A stretch of DNA of 33,093 nt from Planctomycetota bacterium (GTDB lineage Bacteria; Planctomycetota; UBA1135; UBA2386), in contig VGZG01000034.1 of NCBI GenBank assembly GCA_016872675.1, positions 1 through 33,093 of the forward strand, given 5' to 3'. Both the position numbers and the translations under genes were made by a program. The notes under the pieces are model-generated. The model was not told the origin of the DNA and searched no databases. It was given only the letters and a program-made list of their open reading frames with translations. Positions 16,416 through 24,071 of this stretch are shown here, piece after piece (positions within the stretch are counted from its first letter, which is position 1; the number at the start of each line of letters is the position of its first letter).

Positions 16416-16835
16416 ATGAACGACTCGAACGACAACGCCCCCAAGTTGCCGGACATGCTGAGTTCGCTGGAGTACCGCTCCCGACTCGCGACCAAGCTGA
16501 ATTGCCTGATCACCGTGCTCGAAGTCGCGATCGGCAAGATCACCAAGGGCCTCGACGTTCCCGGCGCCAACGAGGAACGCCTGCTGAAGATCCGCGGCAG
16601 CCTCGAAAACACCCTCGCGATCTGCACCCGCGCCAAGCAGACGCTTGACAAGGCCGCGGCCCCGACGCCGTCGTCCGCGAAGGCCGAGGGCAAGGCCGCG
16701 ATGTCGGCGCGCGACTACGTCGAACTCGCCAGCATCGACGAGTACCGCAAATTCCGCATGATGGAGCCGATCACCCGCGAGCAAGTCTCGCAGGTCGACC
16801 TGGAAGAACTCGCCCGCAAGCTGCTGGGCAGCTGA
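16416..16835 (+). CDS. Small helical protein of unknown function
   Basis: 139 aa from the ATG at 16416. Residues about 17-85 are predicted to form two or three long helices (LEYRSRLATKLNCLITVLEV, EERLLKIRGSLENTLAICTR), then a short Ala/Pro/Lys-rich linker (about 86-103) and a C-terminal helix (REQVSQVDLEELARKLLGS). No signal peptide or membrane span, so cytoplasmic. The charge and length suggest a scaffold or adaptor, but I do not recognise the family. It sits immediately upstream of the AAA+ regulator on the same strand (129 nt to the chosen start of that gene), so the two may work together. Confidence 0.7.
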   Translation: MNDSNDNAPKLPDMLSSLEYRSRLATKLNCLITVLEVAIGKITKGLDVPGANEERLLKIRGSLENTLAICTRAKQTLDKAAAPTPSSAKAEGKAAMSARDYVELASIDEYRKFRMMEPITREQVSQVDLEELARKLLGS

Positions 16836-16964
16836 AGTGCGGATGCGCCGATGCCGCCGGCCGCACCGCGGCCCCGGCCGGCCCCCCGGCGTCCAGGCGC
16901 AAACGTCGGTGCCACACGGACTTCATGGCCGAGTCCCGGAATGCCGATGCCGTTGCGGAACGGC

Positions 16965-18251
16965 ATGAACACGGCACACGCGGGGAAACTCGGGACGACC
17001 GGCAGGGCGCGCGTCGCCTTGCTCACCAAGGACCACGGCTCGGCGCTGGCCACCGCGCTTACGCGCGATGGGCACGAACTCTTCGAGTGCGAGACCTGGC
17101 AGGATCTCAGCACCGCCGGCGAGGCCGCGTTCGACCTGATCCTGTGCGACGCCGCGACCGCCACCGCGCAGGCGACCACGATGGGCTGCCCGGTGCTTTT
17201 CGTCGGCAATGGCGAGGGCACGCCGGCGGAGCGCACGTTCACCGCCGAGGCGATCGAGTCGGGCCTTGATGCGATCCTGTCGCTCGCCGTGGCGCTCGCG
17301 GAGACGGCAAAGCGCTGCGAAGACCTCGAGTCGCTGCTGCAGGGCTTGCACACGGGTTCAGCGCTGGTCGGTGTGACGCCGGTCATGCGTCGCCTGCAGG
17401 GCGCGATCAGCCGGGCCGCGGACTGCGACCTGACGACGCTCGTTCATGGCCCGACCGGCTCTGGCAAGTCGCTCGTCGCCCGCATGGTCCACGCCAAGAG
17501 CCGGCGCGCGACCAACCCGTTGACGACACTGAACGCCGCCGGCACGACGACCGAGACGCTCGTCGCCGCACTGGAGCAGGCGCGCAACTCGACGATCATC
17601 ATCGAGGACGTCGAGAAGCTGCCCGCCGCCGCGCAGGCGTTGCTGGTGAAGCACCTCAAGGAGCGCGCGCCAGCCACCGCCGCGACCGCGCCGCGCATCG
17701 TCGCCACCACGGCCGCCCACCTGACCGACCTGATTCCCCGCGGCGCGTTCCGCGAGGACTTGTGCCTGCGCCTGCACGCCCTGCCGATCCAGGTGCCTGG
17801 CCTGCACGAACGGCTGGACGACATCGGCCTGCTGGCCCAGGCGGCGCTCGACGCGACCACCGTCGGCAAGCGCGCGCTGACGACCGACGCCATCGCGCAC
17901 CTGATGACGACGACGTGGTCTGGCAACGTCACCCAATTGCAGGCGACGGTGCAGCGCGCCGCGCTTCTGAGCAACGGCAGCGTGATCCAGCGCGAGCACC
18001 TGTCGACGACGCCCGCGACGACCTCGACGCCAAACGCGACAGCAAACCACGCGACTGCGACCACGGCGCCGCGCGCCGAGACCGAACTCACCGAGGCCGA
18101 CGTCCTGCCGTTCGAGCTGGAAGAGCGCCGCTTGCTGGCGCGCGCCCTGCGCGCAACGAAGGGCCAGGTTCGCCGCGCCGCGCAGTTGCTCGGCATCGGT
18201 CGCGCGACCCTGTACCGCAAGATCCAGCAGTACCAGCTGCCGCTGCGCTGA
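16965..18251 (+). CDS. Fis-type AAA+ regulator lacking the GAFTGA sigma-54 contact loop
   Basis: 428 aa from the ATG at 16965; the frame opens at 16851 but that extension is Pro/Arg-rich and the receiver-like fold begins only at RARVALLTKDH. Residues about 12-110 form a pseudo-receiver domain without a clear phospho-Asp. The AAA+ core (about 130-350) has Walker A GPTGSGKS, a Walker B-like STIIIEDVEKLP, the arginine-finger region FREDLCLRL and the sensor II-like WSGNVTQLQ. The GAFTGA loop and its ELFGHE flank, needed to touch sigma-54, are absent: NPLTTLNAAG runs almost directly into the Walker B part. A C-terminal Fis-type helix-turn-helix (QVRRAAQLLGIGRATLYRKI) should bind DNA. It probably regulates transcription without activating sigma-54. 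Confidence 0.85.
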   Translation: MNTAHAGKLGTTGRARVALLTKDHGSALATALTRDGHELFECETWQDLSTAGEAAFDLILCDAATATAQATTMGCPVLFVGNGEGTPAERTFTAEAIESGLDAILSLAVALAETAKRCEDLESLLQGLHTGSALVGVTPVMRRLQGAISRAADCDLTTLVHGPTGSGKSLVARMVHAKSRRATNPLTTLNAAGTTTETLVAALEQARNSTIIIEDVEKLPAAAQALLVKHLKERAPATAATAPRIVATTAAHLTDLIPRGAFREDLCLRLHALPIQVPGLHERLDDIGLLAQAALDATTVGKRALTTDAIAHLMTTTWSGNVTQLQATVQRAALLSNGSVIQREHLSTTPATTSTPNATANHATATTAPRAETELTEADVLPFELEERRLLARALRATKGQVRRAAQLLGIGRATLYRKIQQYQLPLR

Positions 18252-18282
18252 TCGCCGCGGCGCCGCTGCTATCCTGCAGCGG

Positions 18283-18918
18283 ATGGCCGGCGTGCCGATC
18301 CTCTACCGCGACGACCGCCTGGTGGTCGTCGACAAGCCGGCTGGCACACTCGTGGTGCCGGCGCCAGGGCGCCGCGGCGAGACGTTTGTCGACCGGTTGA
18401 CCCGCGAGTTTGGCAAGCGCGTGCTGGCCGTGCACCGGCTCGACGAAGACACCACCGGCGCCATGGTCTTCGCCCTCGACGACGAGGCGCGCGTGGCGAT
18501 GGAAGAACTCTTCCGCCGCCACGAGGTGACGCGTGAGTACCTGGCGCTCGCGTCGGCCGCGCCATCGCCGCCGACCGGTCGCGTCGAGTCGCAGCTCGTC
18601 GAGGGCGACGACGGCGTCGTGCGGGTGGCCGCGCGCGGCGGCCAGCGCGCGGTAACGCACTACGAGACCATCGCGCGCCGCGGCCGCTGCACGCTGCTGC
18701 GCTGCCAACTGGAGACGGGCCGCCGCAACCAGATCCGCGCGCACCTCGCCGCGCTCGGTTGCCCGCTGGCAGGCGACCGCAAGTACGGCTTCCGCCCCCG
18801 CGGCGACGAACGCTTCTCTAGGGTCATGCTGCACAGCTGGCGACTGCGCTTCGCGCATCCATTCGGCGCAGCGACGATCGTCGCTGAGGCGCCGCCCGAG
18901 GCCGCCCTGGCGCCGTGA
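18283..18918 (+). CDS. RluA-family pseudouridine synthase
   Basis: 211 aa, shorter than full RluA-type enzymes because the N-terminal S4 domain is missing. Motif I is YRDDRLVVVDKPAGTLVVP, motif II holds the catalytic Asp54 in HRLDEDTTG, and motif III is LETGRRNQIRAHLAALG followed by GDRKYG. It converts uridine to pseudouridine in rRNA or tRNA; the target base cannot be told. TATCCT (18270-18275) is 7 nt before the ATG, a possible -10 of a leaderless message. The preceding AAA+ gene ends 31 nt upstream. Confidence 0.92.
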   Translation: MAGVPILYRDDRLVVVDKPAGTLVVPAPGRRGETFVDRLTREFGKRVLAVHRLDEDTTGAMVFALDDEARVAMEELFRRHEVTREYLALASAAPSPPTGRVESQLVEGDDGVVRVAARGGQRAVTHYETIARRGRCTLLRCQLETGRRNQIRAHLAALGCPLAGDRKYGFRPRGDERFSRVMLHSWRLRFAHPFGAATIVAEAPPEAALAP

Positions 18919-18952
18919 ACGGAAGCTCGCGCCGGAGTAGCATCCCGTCAGC

Positions 18953-20302
18953 GTGAGGGTGCCCATCGAGTTCTCGGAGCGGTCGTTGCTCGCCTTCCTG
19001 GCGAGCACGCGCTTGCCCGTTGTCGCGCGTCTCCGGTCGTGGATCGACGGCTTCGCGCTCGTCGGCGCCGCCGCGTGCGGCGCCGGTGCGCTCGCCTCGC
19101 TTGCCTTCGCGCCCGACGGCTTCTGGTCGCCAGCCGCGCCGCTCTCCGGCGCCTGTCCGACGCTCGCTGCGATGCCGTGGTTTCTGCTGGCGTGGTGGAT
19201 GCGTCGGCGCGAGCACGTGCAGCGCGCCGCGACGTTGCTGCTGTTCGCGTGCGCGCTGCTCGCCGCGCTCGCCAGTTGGCCGCGCGGGATGATTGACGCC
19301 GCGTGGTATGCGCAGCCCGCGATCGCCGCTCTCGCCGGCCTCACGCTCGGCGTCGCGCCCGGACTGCTGCTGGCCGTCGCCGTTGCTGCGACGTTGCTGC
19401 TCGCCGGCCGTTTCGCGCCGATTCCGCCGGCGCTCACCGCAGCTGAGCCATTGTTCGTCTCGCACTCGCTCGTGCTGGCCGCCGGCGCGCTCGCGCTGGC
19501 CTTGGTCGGCGCGATCACGAATCGGTTGCTCTACGTCGCGCTGTTGACGGCGCAGGCCGAACGGCGCGACGCGCTCGAATCGACGCATGCTCTTCGCCGG
19601 CGCGAGAAGCTGCTCCGCCATGCGCTGCGCGTCGATACCGTCGGCGCGCTCGCTGGCATGGTTTGCCACCAACTGCGCAACACCTTCCAGGTGCTGATGG
19701 GTCACGTCACGCTCGGCGCAATCGCCAGTGACGATGAGTGCCGGCGACGGCTCGAGATGATCGAACAAGCCGTCGAGCAGGCGAAGCCGCTGCTCGACCA
19801 ACTGATGCGCTTGTCGCACCCGGACGACGGCGCAGTCGCGGAGATCGACGTCGCTGACGCGGTCCGTCGCTTCCTGGATCACGCAGCGCACGTGATGCCG
19901 AGCAACATCCGGCTCGCGGGCGACATTGGCCCGGGTCCGGCGCGCGCGACGCTCGACCCGCAGGCGCTGCAGCACGCGCTCTGGAACCTCGCGATCAACG
20001 CGCGCCAGGCGATCACCGGCGAAGGCACGATCACCGTTCGCTGCCGCCGCACGGCGGGGGCCGTCGTGATCGAGGTCGGCGACACCGGCTGCGGCATGCC
20101 GGCAGACGTGCGGCGCCGCATTTTCGACCCGTACTTCACGACAAAGCCGGCAGGCCAGGGCACCGGACTGGGGCTCACCGCCGTCGCGCGCTTCGTGCGC
20201 AGTTGCCGCGGCGAGATCGCGGTCGACAGCGAAGTCGGCCAGGGCACGACGTTCCGCCTGCTGCTGCCGACCAACGACGGCAGCCTCAGCGCCTACGCCT
20301 GA
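18953..20302 (+). CDS. Membrane-bound sensor histidine kinase, orphan
   Basis: 449 aa from the GTG at 18953, the only start that keeps the first membrane helix. The N-terminal half (about 25-200) has five or six hydrophobic helices with short loops and no large periplasmic domain. It is followed by a coiled region, then the dimerisation/phosphoacceptor helix with H239 in GMVCHQLRNTFQVLMGH. The ATP-binding domain has N box LWNLAINARQA, G1 DTGCGMPADV, F box FDPYFTTK and G2 GQGTGLGLTAV. It autophosphorylates and passes phosphate to a response regulator, but none is encoded nearby. TAGCAT (18938-18943) lies 9 nt before the GTG. It is convergent with cyaY (13 nt). Confidence 0.93.
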   Translation: MRVPIEFSERSLLAFLASTRLPVVARLRSWIDGFALVGAAACGAGALASLAFAPDGFWSPAAPLSGACPTLAAMPWFLLAWWMRRREHVQRAATLLLFACALLAALASWPRGMIDAAWYAQPAIAALAGLTLGVAPGLLLAVAVAATLLLAGRFAPIPPALTAAEPLFVSHSLVLAAGALALALVGAITNRLLYVALLTAQAERRDALESTHALRRREKLLRHALRVDTVGALAGMVCHQLRNTFQVLMGHVTLGAIASDDECRRRLEMIEQAVEQAKPLLDQLMRLSHPDDGAVAEIDVADAVRRFLDHAAHVMPSNIRLAGDIGPGPARATLDPQALQHALWNLAINARQAITGEGTITVRCRRTAGAVVIEVGDTGCGMPADVRRRIFDPYFTTKPAGQGTGLGLTAVARFVRSCRGEIAVDSEVGQGTTFRLLLPTNDGSLSAYA

Positions 20303-20315
20303 CCAGCGGCCGGCG

Positions 20316-20642
20316 TCAGACGCGGACGGGGCGCCCGAGGCGCCGCGTCAGCACCTCGCCGAGCACATCCGGCAAAGCGCCGCGGCCCTTGGTGTCGACC
20401 CACTGCCCGTTGGCATCCAAGGCGAAGTGCCACGCCTGGGCTCCCTCGGCGAGCCAGAGCTGGTTGGCGGCGGCCTGCCGGTTCAGGATGCAATTTCGCT
20501 TGTCCGCAAACACGATCTTGAGCACGCCTCCGGACAGGTCGGCCTCGACCTCGTCAGGGTCGAAGCGATCAAGTGCCGCCAGCAGCCGCTGGAAGCACTC
20601 GTCAGCGCGCCGCAGGAAGTCCTGGTCACCGGAAGCGGTCAT
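20316..20642 (-). CDS. cyaY: CyaY/frataxin iron-binding protein
   Basis: 108 aa, almost the length of E. coli CyaY (106). The ATG at 20642 was chosen because the family begins with a helix exactly there (DQDFLRRADECFQRLLAALD), rich in acidic residues that bind iron. The beta sheet follows: EADLSGGVLKIVF, CILNRQAAANQLWLAEG with the conserved N-R-Q and the Trp-Leu, WHFALDANGQW, then the last helix LPDVLGEVLTRRL. Frataxin tunes iron-sulfur cluster assembly on IscS-IscU. No isc gene is in the window. The gene lies about 100 nt downstream of a strong terminator and so must have its own promoter. Confidence 0.88.
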   Translation of the reverse strand: MTASGDQDFLRRADECFQRLLAALDRFDPDEVEADLSGGVLKIVFADKRNCILNRQAAANQLWLAEGAQAWHFALDANGQWVDTKGRGALPDVLGEVLTRRLGRPVRV

Positions 20643-21003
20643 CGAGCCGCATGGTGGGATCTGCGAGCCTGCTGCGCCAGAGGCGGCTTGCGGTCGCAGC
20701 CTGAGCGACGCCGAATCGGCGCGCACGCAGCGAGGCGCGGCCGAAAAAAGAGTGGCCGGCGATTCTCTCCCAGAATCGCCGGCCACGGTGCCCCGGCCAC
20801 GCAATTTTGCCCTCTCGAAGCGCCAGCTTCCTTGCGGTTGCCAGCGCCGCGCGGCCGGGACCACTCGTCCCATGCGGTCACGTAAACGTCGGAGAGCGCA
20901 AAACTTTCCCAGCGAGTGCGCTTTTGCGCGCGCTTTCGCGGTACGCGCCGGCACATGCGCCAAAACGGCCCAGGCTGGCGCCGCGCGATCGCGGCTCTTG
21001 CGG
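20643..21003. other. 361-bp intergenic interval, structured, with a terminator
   Basis: Between cyaY and the moxR gene, both on -. It holds the terminator at 20744-20786, and an 8-bp inverted repeat GCGCAAAA (20896-20903) / TTTTGCGC (20922-20929) in an AT-richer part. The minus-strand RNA from the moxR stop to the terminator would be about 260 nt: either a long 3' UTR or a separate small RNA. No ORF with convincing codon use was found. Confidence 0.5.
20744..20786 (-). terminator. Rho-independent terminator after moxR or an sRNA
   Basis: A perfect 15-bp stem (20752-20766 with 20772-20786), loop of 5 nt (CTCCC on +), followed on the minus strand by TC and six T residues (complement of A 20744-20749). 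It is the clearest intrinsic terminator in the window. The transcript it ends comes from the direction of the moxR gene. Confidence 0.88.
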
Positions 21004-21993
21004 TCAACCGCGCCGCTCGGCGGCGACGCGCCAATCGGCGATCAGGTCGGCGACGCGCACGCCTTCGGCCTCGGCCTCGAAGTTGAGCAGCACGCGATGG
21101 CCGAGGGCCTGCTGCAGGCACGTGTCGACGTCAGCGCGAACCACCGCCGGCCGGCCGGCGAGGAGCGCGCGCGCCTTGGCGCCGAGCACGATCGCCTGGC
21201 CAGCGCGCGCGCTCGCGCCGTAGCGGACGAAACGCCGCGTGCGCTCGCCGGCCGCGGCGCGATCGGGGTGCGTGGCGAGCACGAGTTCGGCGACGAACTT
21301 CAGCAAGTGGCTGCCGCACAGCACGTCGCGCACGAGCGCCTGCAGGGCGCCGAGATCGGCCGACGCCATGCGCGAAACCTCGGCCGCAGCCGGGGCGCTC
21401 GTCGTCGCCGCGAGGATCGCCGCCATCGCTTCGGCCGATGGTGTGCGCACGTCGAGCCGGAACAGGAAGCGGTCGAGCTGCGCCTCCGGCAGCGGGAAGG
21501 TGCCCTCGAGTTCGACGGGGTTCTGCGTCGCGACGACGTGGAACGGCTGCGGCAGCGCGTGGGTGACGCCGCCGACGGTCACCGAACGCTCCTGCATCGC
21601 CTCCAGCATCGCCGATTGCGTCTTCGGCGTGGCGCGGTTGATCTCGTCGGCCAGCACCAAGCCAGCGAACACCGGTCCGGGCTGGAAGCGGAAGCGCCGA
21701 CTACCGCCGTCCTCGTCGACGACCTGCGTGCCGGTCACGTCGCTCGGCATCAGGTCCGGCGTGAACTGAATGCGCGCGAAGTCGAGGCCCAGGCCGCGCG
21801 CCAGCGACCGCACCAGCAGCGTCTTGCCGAGGCCCGGCAGGCCCTCGAGCAGCACGTGGCCGCCGGCGAGCAGCGCCACCAGCAGATCGTCGATCAGCGC
21901 CTCCTGGCCGATCACCTGCGTGCGCAGCTGGGCGCGCAGCGTCTCGACCTTGGGCAAGAGTTCGGCGGCGCGCTTCTGGGGATCGTCGGCCAT
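21004..21993 (-). CDS. MoxR-family AAA+ ATPase
   Basis: 329 aa from the ATG at 21993. Walker A GLPGLGKT (51-58), the MoxR hallmark RIQFTPDLMPSDVTG, Walker B LVLADEINRA with D116-E117, sensor I VVATQNPVELEGTFPLPEAQ, and a C-terminal lid domain with GASARAGQAIVLGAKARALL. MoxR ATPases help fold or activate partner proteins, usually with DUF58 and VWA proteins encoded alongside; here no partner gene is next to it. A TACGCT hexamer on - (22018-22013) lies 19 nt before the ATG and overlaps TAGCTT on +, so the divergent TPR gene may share the promoter region. Confidence 0.93.
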   Translation of the reverse strand: MADDPQKRAAELLPKVETLRAQLRTQVIGQEALIDDLLVALLAGGHVLLEGLPGLGKTLLVRSLARGLGLDFARIQFTPDLMPSDVTGTQVVDEDGGSRRFRFQPGPVFAGLVLADEINRATPKTQSAMLEAMQERSVTVGGVTHALPQPFHVVATQNPVELEGTFPLPEAQLDRFLFRLDVRTPSAEAMAAILAATTSAPAAAEVSRMASADLGALQALVRDVLCGSHLLKFVAELVLATHPDRAAAGERTRRFVRYGASARAGQAIVLGAKARALLAGRPAVVRADVDTCLQQALGHRVLLNFEAEAEGVRVADLIADWRVAAERRG

Positions 21994-22055
21994 GCAGGTG
22001 CGGGAAGCGACAAGCGTAGCTTGGCCCGCGACCCAAGCCAGACGATGATGCGGCG

Positions 22056-23207
22056 ATGCCCGATCGCCGTTGGCTACTGACGCCACTGCTGCTCGCTGCC
22101 GCCTGCGCGGGGGCCTCGGTCGATCCCGATGCCGCCAGTGTCGACGACCTGCCGCCCGCCGCCGCGAACCCGGCCGACCGTGCCGCAGCGCTCGTCGACG
22201 CCGAGGCCGCGGTCGCCGCGTGGCGCTCCACGCGCAGGACGACCGCCCGGCAGCTGGCCGATTCGGCGCTCGCCCGCGATCCCCGCTGCGGCCGCGCGCT
22301 CGCGCTGCGCGCCATGCTGCAGTGGCGATTCGCGCAACTGCAGGCGAAGCCGCCGGCGCTGCGCGACGTCCACGCTGCGGAAGCGGCGCTGCGTCAAGCC
22401 GTCGCGGCGGTGCCGAACGACGCGTTCGCCGGCCTGTCGCTGGCCATCTTCCTTGCCGACGTGGACCACCTGACCGCCGCCGCCGAGGTAGCAGAGCGCG
22501 CGATCGCGCGCCTCGACAAGGCGGACGCCGTGGCCAACACGGTTGATCGCGCGGACCTCTTCGCCCTCGCCGCGGCATGCCGATTCGAGCTCGGCGAGGA
22601 ACGCGCGGCGCTGCCTCACCTGCAGGCCTACGTGGCGCTGCGGCCCGACGACGCCGACCAGCAGTACCGGCTCGGCTCGGCGCTGCTGACCATCGCGGCG
22701 ACGACCAACGACCAGTCGCCGACGTCAAGGCTGGTGGCGCAACGGCAGGCGGAGGCCGCCGCACGCGCATTCGGCCGCGCCTTCGAACTGCGGCCCAACG
22801 ACGCGGCGGCCGGCAAGGCGGTCGCGACCGCATTCCTGCGCGCCGCCGACCTCGCCGGCGCGCGTGGCGTCGACGGCGAGCGCACGGAAGCGCTCGACGC
22901 CGCCAACGCCACGGCACGCGCGCTTACCGCGCTCATCGCCGCCGATCCCGAGCCTTGGTGGCTTCTCGGTGTCGCCATGGAGCGGGGCAAGGACCCCATC
23001 GGCGCCGCCGCTGCGTTCGACGAAGCGCTGGCGCGCGCGCCCGCGCACGTGCCGTCGCTGCTGCACCGCGCGGCGCTGGCCGACGAGGCGGGCGACGGAG
23101 CGACGGCGAAGTCGCTGCTGCAGCGCGCACTCGCGACCGACGCGACGGCGACGACGTTGACGAACGATGAGCGCAAGCGCGTCCAGGCGCGGTTGGCGCA
23201 GCCCTGA
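22056..23207 (+). CDS. TPR-repeat lipoprotein
   Basis: 383 aa. The N terminus is a lipoprotein signal (MPDRRWLLTPLLLAAACAGA) with lipobox LAAAC, so the mature protein is probably anchored by Cys17. The rest is alpha-helical with tetratricopeptide-like repeats: DPRCGRALALRAMLQWRFAQ, ALRQAVAAVPNDAFAGLSLA, ALPHLQAYVALRPDDADQQY, AFGRAFELRPNDAAAGKAVA, AAAFDEALARAPAHVPSLLH. TPRs give protein-protein contact; the partner is unknown. It is divergent from moxR (62-nt gap) and convergent with fabI (21-nt gap). Confidence 0.85.
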   Translation: MPDRRWLLTPLLLAAACAGASVDPDAASVDDLPPAAANPADRAAALVDAEAAVAAWRSTRRTTARQLADSALARDPRCGRALALRAMLQWRFAQLQAKPPALRDVHAAEAALRQAVAAVPNDAFAGLSLAIFLADVDHLTAAAEVAERAIARLDKADAVANTVDRADLFALAAACRFELGEERAALPHLQAYVALRPDDADQQYRLGSALLTIAATTNDQSPTSRLVAQRQAEAAARAFGRAFELRPNDAAAGKAVATAFLRAADLAGARGVDGERTEALDAANATARALTALIAADPEPWWLLGVAMERGKDPIGAAAAFDEALARAPAHVPSLLHRAALADEAGDGATAKSLLQRALATDATATTLTNDERKRVQARLAQP

Positions 23208-23228
23208 GCGGGCGCGCAGGCGGCGCGC

Positions 23229-24002
23229 TCACGCGCCGAGGATGCTGTAGCCGGCGTCGACGTAGATCGTCTGGCCGGTGATGCCGCGCGCCATGTCCGA
23301 CAGCAGGAACGCGGCCGTGTTGCCGACGTCGCCCTGGTCGACGTTGCGCCGCAGCGGCGCCTTCTGCGCCATCGTGTCGAGCAGCGAGCCGAAGTCCGAC
23401 ACGCCCATCGCGGAGACCGTCTTGATCGGACCGGCGGAGATCGCGTTGACGCGCACCCCACGCTGGCCGATGTCGGCGGCGAGGTAGCGCGTGCTCGACT
23501 CGAGCGCCGCCTTGGCGACGCCCATGACGTTGTAGTTGTTCACGACCTTCTCGGCGCCGTAGTAGCTGAGGCACACGACGGACGCCTCGCGGCCCGCCAT
23601 CAGCGGCAACGCGCCCTTGACGAGGCCGATCAGCGACCACGCGCTGACCTGCTGCGCCAGCGAATAGCCCTCCCACGACGTGTCGGCGAAGTGGCCGCCG
23701 AGCTCCTCGCGCTTGGCGAAGGCGATCGAGTGCACGAGGCCGTCGAGCTGGCCAAACTCCTTGCCGAGCCGGTCGAAGTAGCGGTCGATGTCGCCGGGCA
23801 CCGTGACGTCGCACGGGGCCAGGAACGTGTCGGCCGGCAGCTCGGCGGCGAGCTTGCGCACCGGCTCCTCCATGCGGTCGTTCTGGTAGTTGAGCGCGAT
23901 GCGCGCGCCTTCGCGGTGCAGCGCCTGCACGATGCCCCACGCGATGGAGCGCTTGTTGGCGACGCCGAAGACGACGACGTTCTTGCCGGACATCAGACCC
24001 AT
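23229..24002 (-). CDS. fabI: Enoyl-ACP reductase (NADH), FabI
   Basis: 257 aa, the usual length. The SDR fold of FabI is clear: GVANKRSIAWGIVQALH nucleotide loop, CDVTVPGDID, LVHSIAFAKREELGG and the active-site set Y147, Y157 and K164 in SYYGAEKVVNNYNVMGVAK, then SAGPIKTVSAMGV. It reduces trans-2-enoyl-ACP in the last step of each fatty-acid elongation cycle. Ala94 stands where E. coli has Gly93, as in Bacillus-type FabI. TATCGT on - (24053-24048) lies 45 nt before the ATG. mutY ends 69 nt upstream on the same strand. Confidence 0.96.
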   Translation of the reverse strand: MGLMSGKNVVVFGVANKRSIAWGIVQALHREGARIALNYQNDRMEEPVRKLAAELPADTFLAPCDVTVPGDIDRYFDRLGKEFGQLDGLVHSIAFAKREELGGHFADTSWEGYSLAQQVSAWSLIGLVKGALPLMAGREASVVCLSYYGAEKVVNNYNVMGVAKAALESSTRYLAADIGQRGVRVNAISAGPIKTVSAMGVSDFGSLLDTMAQKAPLRRNVDQGDVGNTAAFLLSDMARGITGQTIYVDAGYSILGA

Positions 24003-24071
24003 GCTTTGCCTCGTTCTGCTTCTGCGGATGCGTTCTGGAAGCCGGCCACGATAGCGAACGGCCGCCGCGGG

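Noticed and set aside
20821-20880. SRP-RNA-like string (AAGGAAGC) on - in the moxR-cyaY interval
   Set aside because: The conserved GGTCAGG and GGAAGCAGCC parts of the 4.5S RNA core are not there.
20203-22080. 625-aa open frame on + across cyaY and moxR
   Set aside because: Shadow; crosses the terminator and two confirmed minus-strand genes.
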